Shown here piece by piece: positions 9,879-19,900 of a DNA stretch of 64,000 nt. This stretch comes from Paenibacillaceae bacterium (GTDB lineage Bacteria > Bacillota > Bacilli > Paenibacillales > Paenibacillaceae): positions 186,001 to 250,000 of the forward strand of contig CAAFUF010000034.1 in the NCBI GenBank assembly GCA_900766135.1, read 5' to 3'. The position numbers and the translations under genes are program-made. Positions within the stretch are counted from its first letter, which is position 1. Every line of letters starts with the position of its first letter. The notes beneath the pieces are model-generated. The model ran no database searches. It was given only the letters and a program-made list of their open reading frames with translations, and was not told the origin of the DNA.

Positions 9879-9916
9879 TGTATACTGGAAGAAAAAAAGA
9901 AGCGAGTTGAGCCGTT

Positions 9917-11404
9917 TTGCTGCAGCCAGCCAGACAACTAACCGCATCATTCCATGCGGAGCTATATCAGCTTGTGCCGAAAGACCATCTGCTTCGCAAG
10001 ATCGATGCTGCGGTGGATTTCGGATTTGTATATGAATTAGTGGAAAATTCCTACTGCAAGTATTACGGCAGGCCGGCAAATGAGCCGGAACTGCTGTTTC
10101 GTTTGCTGTTTTTGCAGCTCCTGTACAACCTCTCGGATGAGCGAATGATTCAGGAAGCTGAGGTGAATCTAGCTTACAAGTGGTTTCTCGGGATCAATCC
10201 GGAGGATCCGCTGCCAGACGCCTCCCAGCTATCGCGGTTCCGTAATCACCGGCTAGGAGCAAGTCAGGTCGAAGACATACTGAAGCATGTGGTCAGTCAA
10301 TGTATCAAGCAAGGCTTGGTCAAAAGCAAAACTATCATCATGGATGCCACGCATACACTGGCCGGCAGCCCAAAACAAAAGCCATTCGAAGTGCTGCGTG
10401 ACGCGGCCAAGCGTCTGTTTCGCGTCGTAGTCAAACGCCACCCCAAGTTGGAGAAGAAACTACCTAAGCTGCCCTCTGTTAAAAGCGAAGATGCGGAGGC
10501 GGAGAAAACCATGCTGAGCTACTTGGCACAGCTGGGAGAGACTGTGGAGGAACTGCTTCCGGACCATGAAGGAGCGGTGAGCGAGAAACTGGGCATCGCC
10601 AAACAAATCATCGAGGATGAGCGATTACTCTCACACAAGGGGATTCTCTCCGCCATCGACCCGGATGCACGTTTCGGCTGGAAGAGTAGTTCGAAATCGT
10701 TTTTTGGCTACAAAGAACATATCGCCATGACGGAAGAAGAGATCATTACCGCGCTGGAGGTAACACCAGGAAGCACCGACGACGGCAAGCAATTACCGGC
10801 ATTGCTCGAACAAACCACAGCTAACGGCGTAACCGTAAACGAAATCATAGCGGATACCGCCTATTCCGGCAAGGATAATCTGGCCAGAATGAAAAAGGAA
10901 ACCATATCGCCTGTCGTGCCCTTAAACCCGATTGTCCACGAAGGGGGCGAGCGTCAAGAAGGGTTCGAATATAACAAAGATGCCGATTTCGTCGTTTGTC
11001 CGGCCGGTGAGCGAAGCAAACGCAAGGCGATTCAAGGCAGCAAGACCAGCGGAGAGAGTCGTTCGCTTGTCTATTACTTTGACGTCGAGAAGTGTAAAAC
11101 CTGTCCGCTGCGCGAAGGATGCTACAAGCCGGGCGCCAAGAGTAAGACTTACTCGATTCGAATCATCGCTGAACACTATAAGGAACAGATCGAGTTCGAA
11201 TTCAGTGATACGTTCAAGGAACGAATCAAGCGCAGACCGATCATTGAACACAAGAATGCGGAAATGAAGAGATTCCACGGTATGGATACAGCCAGATACC
11301 GGGGTCTCTTCCGCATGCGAATACAAGCCTACCTCACCGCGTTTGTGGTAAACGTAAAACGGATGGTGAAGTTAAAAGAGCAAAAGCAGCCCATCCTCGG
11401 GTGA
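9917..11404 (+). CDS. IS1182-family DDE transposase
   Basis: 495 residues, full length for the family. The N-terminal part (MLQPARQL..., 'KYYGRPANEPELLFRLLFLQ') is the DUF772-type domain of these transposases. The central DDE-type catalytic fold contains 'IIMDATHTLAGSP' and 'IIADTAYSG'. A Cys-containing segment follows, with 'VEKCKTCPLREGC'. The C-terminus, 'EHKNAEMKRFHGMDTARYRGLFRMRIQAYLTAFVVNVKRM', matches the conserved IS1182 end in type; it is cited here in pieces: EHKNAEMKRFHG, then ARYRGL, then NVKRM. The start is a TTG at 9917, with an in-frame stop just upstream at 9908, so an upstream start is excluded. No frameshift or stop is seen, so the enzyme is probably active. Confidence 0.9.
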   Translation: MLQPARQLTASFHAELYQLVPKDHLLRKIDAAVDFGFVYELVENSYCKYYGRPANEPELLFRLLFLQLLYNLSDERMIQEAEVNLAYKWFLGINPEDPLPDASQLSRFRNHRLGASQVEDILKHVVSQCIKQGLVKSKTIIMDATHTLAGSPKQKPFEVLRDAAKRLFRVVVKRHPKLEKKLPKLPSVKSEDAEAEKTMLSYLAQLGETVEELLPDHEGAVSEKLGIAKQIIEDERLLSHKGILSAIDPDARFGWKSSSKSFFGYKEHIAMTEEEIITALEVTPGSTDDGKQLPALLEQTTANGVTVNEIIADTAYSGKDNLARMKKETISPVVPLNPIVHEGGERQEGFEYNKDADFVVCPAGERSKRKAIQGSKTSGESRSLVYYFDVEKCKTCPLREGCYKPGAKSKTYSIRIIAEHYKEQIEFEFSDTFKERIKRRPIIEHKNAEMKRFHGMDTARYRGLFRMRIQAYLTAFVVNVKRMVKLKEQKQPILG

Positions 11405-11419
11405 GGATGAAGCTGCTTT
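11383..11419 (+). terminator. transposase terminator
   Basis: AAAAGCAGC-CCATCCTC pairs with GAGGATG-AAGCTGCTTTT around GGGT. The stem overlaps the transposase stop codon. Confidence 0.8.
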
Positions 11420-11754
11420 TTCCGTCTTATCAAATTTATTTTCCAGTTCCGAGCCCCAATACCCTAAAAACGAGGCTTTTGCAGGGCTCTCTAATGGGGC
11501 TCCTTTTTCTGTTGGGGACTAAGAAATTGCCTTAATACACTATGTCTTAAACCGTCAAAGCTTTGTGAGATAATATCCAAAAAGTCTAGTTGTCAAGGAA
11601 CTCTTGAAAACTAAGTGATGAGTTTGTTCATGATATTTTAAATAAACGAACTAAAAAGCACACACTCCTGAGTTGTTCTTCATATTTACGAAACATTTTC
11701 CATCAATGAACGTTATTACTTATAGAAGAAGATCAGGTAATGGGAGGATAACTG

Positions 11755-14256
11755 ATGAGGAAAATACCCTTAACAGCGGCAGCGCTGGGTATAACAATGC
11801 TACTTACTAGTACACAAGGAGCTTTGGCAGCTGGTACGACTTCAACAACGAATAAAACATCGTCGAAACAGACTAAGACGGTCGTCCACACACTCGCTAA
11901 TCTAAGCCCAATCAAAATTGGTGCCAGAAGCACGGTCCGATTGACTGATGTAAATATTCTCACTCAAGACGAAGAGAATATTCTAACTTACACATTGACT
12001 ATTACAAATGGTGAGGGTAAAACACTAGATCTGCTAGATTACTGGTCAAAAGTCAAAACTACCAGCGGCACCACTTACAGCACGTCTTTAATGTCAAAAG
12101 ATAAAACGAAAAAAACACTATCTGCGGGTTCTTCAACCACTTTGACATATGTTGCTAAAGTGGGGAAGAATGTCACCATTAGCAATTTAGTGTTCCAAGT
12201 CATTAAGTGGGATTTTAATCAGACGAACTATGAAAGTTTAAAGGGACAGTTTAAGGTTCCTGCTACATATTTGACTTCTACGCCATCTGATCAATCCAAA
12301 ACCTTGAAAATGTTTGATACACCGCTGAAAGCAAAAGTGAATCAATTTGCTTCGTTTGTATCTGGAGATTACAACTATGTTAGCGTAGGTTTGAATTTAC
12401 AAAACATTGGCTATAACCTGTTTCAGGATCCAAAGATAAAGTTTGTGATAAAAACGGCGAGTGGTGCAAGTTATCCCATGTCTGCCGATACCGCAAGTTC
12501 CGACTACAAAATTCAGCCGCAAGACAACAAGACCTTAAATTTGATGGCTGAAATTCCCAAGGGTATTAAGCTTACGAACTTAGAAATACAAATGATACAA
12601 GAGGATGAGACGTCTAAGCTTAGTTTGCCGATTGCTACCATGCAATTGCCGAGTGCAACTAGTCAAACCTTAGCAATTCAACCTAACATAGAAAAGTCTA
12701 TTGTTTTGGGAAGTGGCAAAATTGCGGTTAAGGTGAGTGGAGTGACTATTCTTCAAAGCTTTGATGATCACAATTTATCAATTCGGTTTACTTTTAGAAA
12801 TACAACGGGTACTACGATTACCATCCCTAAGTATCAATTCCAGATTCAGACTATCGATGGATATCGTCTTCCGATCTCCACTCAAATTCCGGACAACTTT
12901 ATACTAGAGCCACTAGCAGAGAAAACATTGAACTTAAGTGTAAGCGTCCCAGCTAACGTAAATGCTCAGAAAGCACAGCTCTTTATGAACCTTCCGGTAG
13001 CTTCCGAATCCAAGGATAATTTTAGTTATCCAGTAGGGATCTTTGCATTACCAGAAGTTCAACCCCTTCAAAATATGATTGGTCAAAAACAATTTATTCA
13101 GACAACCAACGGCATATTGGGGGTGACGCTTAGTTCGATTCAGAGGTTACCATGGAGCGATGGAGATTTGGTGTCTGCCAAAATCACAATTAATAATGCC
13201 GGATTTAAAACGATATTACTTCCTGAATTAGTAGGGCAATTAAAGGTGGATAGTGCTACCATTACAACTGGAACAAACTTTATTACTTCTCAAAGCGTTG
13301 GCTTATTAGGAGCAAATACTTCGACAGATGTTTATGTGGTAACAAAGGTACCTAGTTACCTAGACTTCAGCCAACTTCGAATTGCCCTATTAGAAAAGCT
13401 AGGGGAAAATAGTTCATCCGAATGGGTACAATTCGTTAATGCGGGAGCATTGCCACAGTTACCTGTAATTCCCATCGGATCTAGTTATCGCCTTGATACT
13501 CCCGGTCGGAGTGAAGAGCTAAAGGTATTACGTTCAATCATTTATAGCGGAACTTCTTCCAATATAGTCTACACTGAACTGGAAGCTAAAAATATGGAGG
13601 ATCATCAGATTGATCTATCCCAATTTGCAGGAGCCTACCTAGGCTCAGGGGGGCAGACTTATAAGGCTACTGTAAGCCAAATCGAAACCTCAGCCGGTCC
13701 TGAAGAGAAAAGTGTAGTTGCTTTGTGGGCAAAAATTCCAAGAAGTATCTCGACTACAGATATGAAATTGGTAGTTGGCGAAGGCATTACCGATAACAAG
13801 ATGACTCCAATTAAAGGAGAGCCAAACGGTTATGTTAACGCAGCTGCGTTAGAACTCCAGTTAAGCACGCCTAGTATCAAGACAACTTTGGCTAACTTGG
13901 ACTTGTTCCCATACTCTTTAACAGTTAAAAATGTTAGGGCAACCTTAACCGGTTCAACCTCCGTTAACGTTGTGTTTGATTACAATTTGACCAGAAATAT
14001 GGATTACGCGATTGGTGAGTTTGGACATAAGTATTTAGTCGAACTTGTCGATACCTCAGGTCGGGCCTTTGAGAAAGAGTTTGCTCCAGAGACCGATCTT
14101 AAAGTAACGAGTGGCGGAAGCGCTAGCTTTAGTTTCGATGATGCAGCTTTTGAAAACCGAGAGTCTGGAACCTATCAGTTTAATGTTTATGACGTATTCC
14201 AGGGTCAAAAGCTGAAATTAGGCAGTCAAAGTTTTTACTACGTTTCTTCTAGATAA
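11755..14256 (+). CDS. large secreted protein of unknown function
   Basis: 833 residues with a clear signal peptide (MRKIPLTAAALGITMLL..., cleavage after GALAA near residue 26) and then a Thr/Ser/Lys-rich linker. The rest is a run of Ile/Leu/Val and Thr/Ser alternations typical of beta-sandwich modules. Recurrent phrases such as 'TLTYVAKVGKNVTISNL', 'KTLNLMAEIPKGIKLTNLEI' and 'KTLNLSVSVPANVNAQ' suggest four or five homologous repeats of about 150 residues. No SLH, LPXTG or membrane tail is seen, so it may be free or held non-covalently. GGGAGGATAACTG precedes the ATG. It follows the split S-layer terminator, so the two may once have been partly co-expressed by read-through. I cannot assign a function. 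Confidence 0.75.
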   Translation: MRKIPLTAAALGITMLLTSTQGALAAGTTSTTNKTSSKQTKTVVHTLANLSPIKIGARSTVRLTDVNILTQDEENILTYTLTITNGEGKTLDLLDYWSKVKTTSGTTYSTSLMSKDKTKKTLSAGSSTTLTYVAKVGKNVTISNLVFQVIKWDFNQTNYESLKGQFKVPATYLTSTPSDQSKTLKMFDTPLKAKVNQFASFVSGDYNYVSVGLNLQNIGYNLFQDPKIKFVIKTASGASYPMSADTASSDYKIQPQDNKTLNLMAEIPKGIKLTNLEIQMIQEDETSKLSLPIATMQLPSATSQTLAIQPNIEKSIVLGSGKIAVKVSGVTILQSFDDHNLSIRFTFRNTTGTTITIPKYQFQIQTIDGYRLPISTQIPDNFILEPLAEKTLNLSVSVPANVNAQKAQLFMNLPVASESKDNFSYPVGIFALPEVQPLQNMIGQKQFIQTTNGILGVTLSSIQRLPWSDGDLVSAKITINNAGFKTILLPELVGQLKVDSATITTGTNFITSQSVGLLGANTSTDVYVVTKVPSYLDFSQLRIALLEKLGENSSSEWVQFVNAGALPQLPVIPIGSSYRLDTPGRSEELKVLRSIIYSGTSSNIVYTELEAKNMEDHQIDLSQFAGAYLGSGGQTYKATVSQIETSAGPEEKSVVALWAKIPRSISTTDMKLVVGEGITDNKMTPIKGEPNGYVNAAALELQLSTPSIKTTLANLDLFPYSLTVKNVRATLTGSTSVNVVFDYNLTRNMDYAIGEFGHKYLVELVDTSGRAFEKEFAPETDLKVTSGGSASFSFDDAAFENRESGTYQFNVYDVFQGQKLKLGSQSFYYVSSR

Positions 14257-14266
14257 TTATCACAAT

Positions 14267-14297
14267 AAGCCCAAATCCCTCCGGATTTGGGCTTGTT
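14267..14297 (+). terminator. Rho-independent terminator
   Basis: AAGCCCAAATCC and GGATTTGGGCTT form a perfect 12-bp stem around CCTC(T)-type bases, 10 bases after the preceding stop. The T tract is short (TTG TT). Confidence 0.75.
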
Positions 14298-14353
14298 CCA
14301 TTCTATCAAAACCTCTATCATAGACTGTAACAGAGTCATAGAGGAGGAACAGG

Positions 14354-14863
14354 ATGAAGACGGGTTGGAAAGTAGCAATGGCCGTGGTCTTGATTGGCGG
14401 CAGTGTTTGGGCAGGTTCGCTGTTGAATATGCAAGCGGAAGGTGCGGGAACGACACCAGGTACGGCGGATGATCCGGTAGTTACCAAAAGCTACGTGGAT
14501 CAGGCGATCCAACAGGCGATGGGTGGCGGGGGAGGTTCGACTGCACCAAGTACACCTTCTACTGGAGGCTCTGGGAGCGGCTCTAGCGAAGCTGGAATTC
14601 AAATCGTTGAAGTCAAACCAGGCAAGATTCTTGTGGCTGCTGCAGGGGCGGAGTTTATTGTTCGTTCCGGGAAAGCGGTTATTTATAGCGCTGACTCCAA
14701 CGGGGTAGCGGATCTCACGGATGGGAAAGATATTACGAATGGAGGCGCCGTGGCGAACAACCACTTGTTGTCTTTTCCAAGAGAGGGCCGGGGGATTCAA
14801 GTTCAGGAAGGCGATACTCACAATTTGACCGTGATGGTTCGGGGCGGGTATCAACTCAAATAG
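14354..14863 (+). CDS. small secreted or membrane-anchored hypothetical protein
   Basis: 169 residues. An N-terminal hydrophobic segment (residues about 5-22, after Lys-3 and Lys-6) is a signal peptide or anchor. A Gly/Ser/Thr/Pro-rich linker at about 55-78 follows, then a compact C-terminal domain of about 85 residues ('EVKPGKILVAAAGAEFIVRSG...') that looks all-beta. The ribosome site AGAGGAGGAACAGG immediately precedes the ATG and is excellent. It sits between a terminator and the SASP gene 115 bp downstream. The domain is not one I recognise. A surface or spore-envelope role is possible from context, but is a guess. Confidence 0.65.
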   Translation: MKTGWKVAMAVVLIGGSVWAGSLLNMQAEGAGTTPGTADDPVVTKSYVDQAIQQAMGGGGGSTAPSTPSTGGSGSGSSEAGIQIVEVKPGKILVAAAGAEFIVRSGKAVIYSADSNGVADLTDGKDITNGGAVANNHLLSFPREGRGIQVQEGDTHNLTVMVRGGYQLK

Positions 14864-14978
14864 CCGGCCGGTGGATTGGCATGATTGGGCAGTATAGACA
14901 AACATTCCTGAGCGTAGGGAAGGAAGAGGGATGCCATACTATCTCTTGAAACCAACTTTTCAGGAGGTGTCTGGAGTC

Positions 14979-15248
14979 ATGGCAAGAAACAATCGGAAAA
15001 TCGTACCGGAGAGTCGTCAGGTGTTGCAGCAATGGAAATATGAAATCGCCGCTGAGTTCGGATTGCCTGTAGGTTATGGGGCAACAGGAGCGGCGGATAC
15101 GGAGTTTGCCGGTGAACTTGGCGCTTTAAGTGGCGGGCAAAGCAGCGGTGGAAGCTGGGGACATCTGACCTCCCGTGAAAATGGCTCCGTTGGCGGAGAA
15201 ATTACGAAACGCCTTGTTGCTCATGCGGAACGGAACTTTATCCTATAA
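14979..15248 (+). CDS. alpha/beta-type small acid-soluble spore protein
   Basis: An 89-residue DNA-coating spore protein. Both family signatures are present: KYEIAAEFG (residues about 20-28, the germination-protease cleavage region) and NGSVGGEITKRLV near the C-terminus. Between them is an unusual Gly/Ala/Ser-rich stretch (about 29-63) that makes it longer than the usual 60-75 residues. ATG 14979 is chosen because CAGGAGGTG lies 11 bases upstream and the product then begins MARNNRK like other members; the longer frame from 14931 adds an unrelated leader. Known members are made in the forespore under sigma-G. I did not find a clear sigma-G promoter by eye. Confidence 0.88.
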   Translation: MARNNRKIVPESRQVLQQWKYEIAAEFGLPVGYGATGAADTEFAGELGALSGGQSSGGSWGHLTSRENGSVGGEITKRLVAHAERNFIL

Positions 15249-15255
15249 GTGAAAA

Positions 15256-15365
15256 GTTCAAAAAGACAGCTTATCAGGACAACGCAAGGCCCGGCTGAAT
15301 TCAAGATTCGACGTCGAATTTACTTCAAGTGCTCTACTTCGTCATGAAAAGATGACTTTTTGAAC
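15256..15365. repeat. MITE-like repeat, GTTCAAAAAG ends, copy 1
   Basis: A 110-bp segment bounded by GTTCAAAAAG and CTTTTTGAAC. Inside are GCCCGGCTGAATTCAAGATT and a TTCGACGTCGAA palindrome, which recur in the copies at 26370-26573 and 61390-61560. No reading frame is seen. It fills most of the gap between the SASP gene and metK. Confidence 0.75.
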
Positions 15366-15403
15366 AACCATTATAAATTATTCCACAAAAGCCATGAATT
15401 ATT

Positions 15404-15487
15404 TTGACATGACTTGACAAATGCGATACTATTTCCTTTGAGGATGCTAATCCAACCTTTTCCGATTTGGGAAAGGTTCATTTTTTG
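15404..15487 (+). promoter_or_regulatory. metK promoter with an early terminator-like hairpin
   Basis: TTGACA (15404-15409), 17 bases, then TACTAT (15427-15432) is a plausible sigma-A promoter. Shortly after the predicted start, AACCTTTTCC and GGGAAAGGTT (15454-15478) form a stem followed by CATTTTTTG, which looks like an intrinsic terminator inside the metK leader. The S-box (SAM-I) riboswitch core common upstream of Bacillota metK is not present. The hairpin may be an attenuator or the 3' end of an upstream transcript. Confidence 0.45.
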
Positions 15488-15552
15488 ATTTGGGCTTTAT
15501 ATTGTATCGGATAGACAGGCAGTAGCCATACTATCCATGGGAGGTTGAAATT

Positions 15553-16755
15553 ATGTCCGTACAAGGGCGACACCTGTTTACTTCCGAATCCGTAACCGAA
15601 GGGCACCCGGATAAAATTTGCGACCAAATTTCGGATGCGGTGCTTGATGCTTTTTTGGCGAATGACCCTTATGCTCGGGTTGCCTGCGAAGTATCGGTAG
15701 CCACGGGTCTGGTACTCGTGATCGGGGAGATCAGTACGAAATCCGAGTATGTCGATATTCCGGCCATCGTTCGTAAGACGGTCAAGGAGATCGGGTATAC
15801 GCGTGCTAAATATGGTTTTGATTCCAATACCTGCGCGGTACTTACTTCGTTAAACGAGCAGTCAGCTGACATCGCGCAAGGCGTGAATGCCGCTCTGGAA
15901 CACCGGGATCCCGCTCAGGTCGATAAGGAAACCGAAAATATCGGGGCCGGTGACCAAGGCTTGATGTTCGGTTTTGCTACGAATGAAACGCCGGAACTGA
16001 TGCCGCTGCCGATTGCGCTTTCGCATCGGATTGCACGCCGCTTGTCCGAAGTGCGCAAGGATGGAACGCTGGAATATCTTCGTCCCGACGGCAAAACCCA
16101 GGTGACGATTGAATATGTTGACGGCAAGCCGAAACGGGTGGACACGATCGTCGTATCTACGCAGCATGCCGAAGAGATTACTTTGGAGCAAATCCAAAGA
16201 GATATTAAGGAACAAGTGATCCTTCCCGTTGTTCCCGCTGAGTTGCTAGACGGGGATACGAAATATTTTATTAATCCGACGGGTCGCTTCGTGATTGGTG
16301 GGCCTCAAGGCGATGCCGGTTTGACCGGACGTAAAATCATCGTCGATACGTATGGCGGTTATGCCCGTCATGGCGGGGGAGCTTTTTCGGGTAAGGACCC
16401 GACGAAGGTGGACCGTTCCGCGGCTTACGCTGCTCGTTACGTTGCCAAGAACCTGGTTGCTGCCGGATTGGCCGACAAGGTGGAAATCCAGCTGGCGTAC
16501 GCCATCGGGGTAGCGAACCCGGTCTCCATCAACGTGGATACGTATGGAACCGGTAAAGTATCGGAAGAAAAGCTGGTGGAGCTCGTTCGTGAGAACTTCG
16601 ACCTTCGCCCGGCGGGAATCATCCGTATGCTGGATCTGCGCCGTCCGATTTATCAGCAAACCGCCGCTTACGGGCATTTTGGCCGCACGGACATCGATCT
16701 GCCTTGGGAAAGAGTGGACAAGGCGGAGGCGTTGAAGGAGCAAGCGGGGCTGTAA
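15553..16755 (+). CDS. metK: S-adenosylmethionine synthetase
   Basis: A cytosolic enzyme that makes S-adenosylmethionine from ATP and methionine. 400 residues, the normal length. Signature segments are GHPDKICDQISDAVLDA near the N-terminus (methionine/ATP site), GAGDQGLMFGFA (about 135-146) and GGGAFSGKDPTKVDRS (about 275-290, phosphate-binding loop). GGGAGGTTG lies just before the ATG. It is a single-gene unit with its own leader hairpin and terminator. Adjacent genes are surface proteins with no obvious metabolic link, so its position looks incidental. Confidence 0.97.
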   Translation: MSVQGRHLFTSESVTEGHPDKICDQISDAVLDAFLANDPYARVACEVSVATGLVLVIGEISTKSEYVDIPAIVRKTVKEIGYTRAKYGFDSNTCAVLTSLNEQSADIAQGVNAALEHRDPAQVDKETENIGAGDQGLMFGFATNETPELMPLPIALSHRIARRLSEVRKDGTLEYLRPDGKTQVTIEYVDGKPKRVDTIVVSTQHAEEITLEQIQRDIKEQVILPVVPAELLDGDTKYFINPTGRFVIGGPQGDAGLTGRKIIVDTYGGYARHGGGAFSGKDPTKVDRSAAYAARYVAKNLVAAGLADKVEIQLAYAIGVANPVSINVDTYGTGKVSEEKLVELVRENFDLRPAGIIRMLDLRRPIYQQTAAYGHFGRTDIDLPWERVDKAEALKEQAGL

Positions 16756-16771
16756 TTGATCAAATTAACCA

Positions 16772-16809
16772 ACGGGTATCTGTCTCCTAGGAGATAGGTA
16801 TCCGTTTTT
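16772..16809 (+). terminator. Rho-independent terminator after metK
   Basis: ACGGGTATCTGTCTCC pairs with GGAGATAGGTATCCGT (G-T pairs tolerated) around TA, followed by TTTTTG. Confidence 0.85.
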
Positions 16810-16951
16810 GTTTTGACTCGATTATGTTAAATTGTGGCTAAACTTGGGAACCTTTTTTGCCGTTAATAGATATAGGTATGGGCGCATGAAGGCCTAGCGG
16901 CTAAATTCATATACATAGCTCTCTTATTGTAAGAAAGGGGAAGATACCAGC

Positions 16952-19900
16952 ATGAAGCGAACTAGCATGGTTAGGAAACTATCGTTTGGTCTTGTTGCAG
17001 CTTTGCTCATCAATTTGTTGTATGGGTTGACTGTTGTAGAGGCTGCGGGAACATTTCAGGTCACCCTTAAGCAGCCGCTTAATGGAGCGAAGGGAGTTCC
17101 GGTCAGCACCAAACAGATTCAACTCGAATTCGGCAGAGAGGTCAAGATGGCATCCGGTACAATCCAAGTGCAAAATGCGGCAGATCCGACGGACATTATT
17201 GCAACGCAGAACGTTGCGGCACAAAATTTTGCGATCAGTCGTTATGATATTGACCTGCCATCCGGTAGCGATCTGAATTATGGGACTACCTATCAAATCA
17301 TTGGTTCAGCAGGAACCTTTGTGGATGCCAATGATTCTACTCTATCTTCTGCGGCTATCAATTTGAGTTTTACGACGATTTCGGAAGCCGGCAGTACAAA
17401 TCCTAAAATAGATCCGGCTCCAGGTTCTCTCAGTCCTGCCAAGGGCGCTTCCGTTAGCGGGACATCCGTAACACTAAGCGTTACTTTTGATAAACCGGTC
17501 TATGGAGGCACAGGAAATATCTACATCAAACGTGCTTCAACAAATCAGGCGGTTGCTACGTTGGCGGTTAATCAGCCGGGTGTCACGATTGCAGGTAAGG
17601 TTGCTACCTTCACGGTAAATAATCTACTAGCTGGAGAACGCTACTACGTGTTAATGGATCCAGGAGTATTTAAGGACATTGATAACCAGCCCTTTGAAGG
17701 GATTAACAGTGCTTCGGAATGGTACTTCAACGTTCTGAGTTCTCCAGTGGGATGGGACAGTACAACAAGAACTGTACCGGCTAATAATGCTACAGGCGTT
17801 CCAATCACCGGAAGTATTCAACTTAACTTCACTCGTCCGGTGTATCCGATTACGGGGAAAATCCGGCTTGAGTTGAGCAACTCGCCTGGAACACTTGTGA
17901 AGGAGTATGACGTGACGTCAGCGGACGTCAGTGGCGGGGGGACGAGTAGAATTTCACTAGTCTTGCCCACCCTATCCTATAACACAGGTTATACAGTTAC
18001 GGTGCCGACGGGCGTCTTTGAGGATAGCGATCACAATGTTGCAGCAGGTTACGCCTGGAAATTTTCAACCGGGACTTCGACTTCTACAGCATTAACTCCA
18101 AGCTTTTCACCGGCCGACCGTAGCACGAACAATGCGGTTACCGTCACCCCTGTAGTAACGTTTAATCGGAGTATAAAATTAAATACTCCTTCTGGTGTCA
18201 GGCTGTATAAACAAGGATCGGCAAGCTGGGTGGATGCCGACGTCTACGTATCCTCGAACAACATGCAAGTAATCATTAAACCTAAATCAAATTTGCAGGA
18301 AGCTTCGACCTACTATGTTGATATCGCTAATGGGGCCATTTCGGATTTGGCGACAGGAGCGAATTATGCGGGAATTAGTGGGACCACCAGTTGGACATTC
18401 CTAACGGCAGCAGTCGATAAAACCGCACCCGTTCTGCAAAGTGCAACAATGTATAGCAATTCAACCATTCGCATGCAATATAATGAGACGTTGGATTCTT
18501 CGGTCAGCTTGTTGACCTCTAGCTTCACCGTTACGGTGAACGGGGAGACGCGGAGATTATCTTCTGCGTATGTATCGGGCGATAGTATTTATGTCTCGTT
18601 AGATACGGGGGTCGCGGTCGGACAGAAGGTGTCGATCAGTTATTCTAGTAATAGTGTTCGGCCGATCCGGGATTTGGCAGGCAATGCGGCGGTCTCCTTC
18701 TCTGGCCGGGAAGTGACCAACGGCGTTGATTCGGTTCTGCCCAAACCTAAGGACGGTTATGTCTCCGGAAGTACGTTGGTCCTAAATTTCAGCGATACGC
18801 TAAAGAGCGTGTCGAGTTATGCTTATCAACAATTTTCAGTTACGGCCGATGGGTATTCCAAAGGCATTAACAGTATCACGCAAGGCGGATCGACCGTTAC
18901 TTTATCTCTTTCCAGCTCCGTTTCCAATGGGGAGATCGTGAAGGTGTCGTATTATCCGGGCTCTTACCCGCTGCAAGATTATCGCGGGCAGGATATTCCT
19001 AGCTTCACCGATTATTTTGTCCGCAATTATAACGATACCAAGCCGCCGGAATTTCAAGGAGCGGAAGGTTCCGGCAACAAAATCATCCTAACCTATAACG
19101 AAGCGTTAAAAACTACCAGCATCCCGATGAAAAGCCAGTTTTCGGTGCTCGTGAACAATTCGCCGGTGTATGTGACGAATGTGGAGATCGTGGGCAGTCA
19201 AGTGTTCTTGACATTGGCTTCTTCCTTTACACAAACGCAGGCCGTAACTCTTTCCTACGTCTCCGGGGCAGGCGGCATTGCCGATTTGAACGGAAATCTG
19301 GCGGGATACATTAACTTACAACCGGTGTCGTATGGTGCCGTAACGGAAGGCGTCCGTTCGGCTACCGTGCGCGGAGATACCGTCACGGTAACCTATTATA
19401 AGTCTCTCATGCCGGTTTCTTCGCTTCCGATCAATCAATTTTATGTTTCCGTCGACCAGGCGAACCGGGGAATCCAAAGCGCTTCGCTTAATGGAGACAC
19501 CGTAACGATCAAGCTGTCGTCGCCGGTGACTTCTGGACAAACGGTGAAATTGACCTACGTTCCGGGTTCAGCGCCGTTGTATGATTCATCGGGCGCGTTG
19601 GTCAAAAGTTACAGCGATATGCCGCTTCAGAACCTGACAGGCTCCGATACAACAACGAATTCGGGAAGCGGACAGCCCTCCTATCTAACAGCACTTCCGG
19701 TAAGCGATTTTGGGAAGAGCGGATACGTTCTGGGCACTTCCTCCGCGCAGATCTCGGGAGGCACATCGAAACGCGGGCAGAGTATTAACAAATACACGGT
19801 AGACCGAACCAGACTTCAGGAAAGCTTTAAATACCTGACCAATACGAACGTCAGCAACAGAATGATCGTATTCGAGGTCCCGTCTACCGAAAAGGCAGCG

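Larger units (their letters stand above)
9811..11491 (+). mobile_element. complete IS1182-type insertion sequence, 1681 bp
   Basis: The termini are a perfect 15-bp inverted repeat, GAGAGCCCTGCAAAA (9811-9825) and its complement (11477-11491). TAATG flanks both sides (9806-9810 and 11492-11496) as a 5-bp target duplication, or 4-bp TAAT if the shared G is discounted. It holds one transposase gene bounded by an inward hairpin on the left and a terminator on the right. Intact ends, direct repeats and an uninterrupted reading frame suggest recent arrival. Confidence 0.9.
9791..11510 (+). terminator. S-layer gene terminator, interrupted by an insertion sequence
   Basis: The left arm AGAAAAAGGGGCCCC (9791-9805) and right arm GGGGCTCCTTTTTCT (11496-11510) are complementary over 15 bases with one G-T pair. 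If the element at 9811-11491 and one copy of the duplicated TAATG are removed, a hairpin with a four-base TAAT loop and T run forms 14 bases after the S-layer stop codon. The halves are now 1.7 kb apart. Confidence 0.8.

Noticed and set aside
15400..15552. SAM-I riboswitch before metK
   Set aside because: Conserved core (GAGGGA...GCAACC type) not found; only a simple hairpin.
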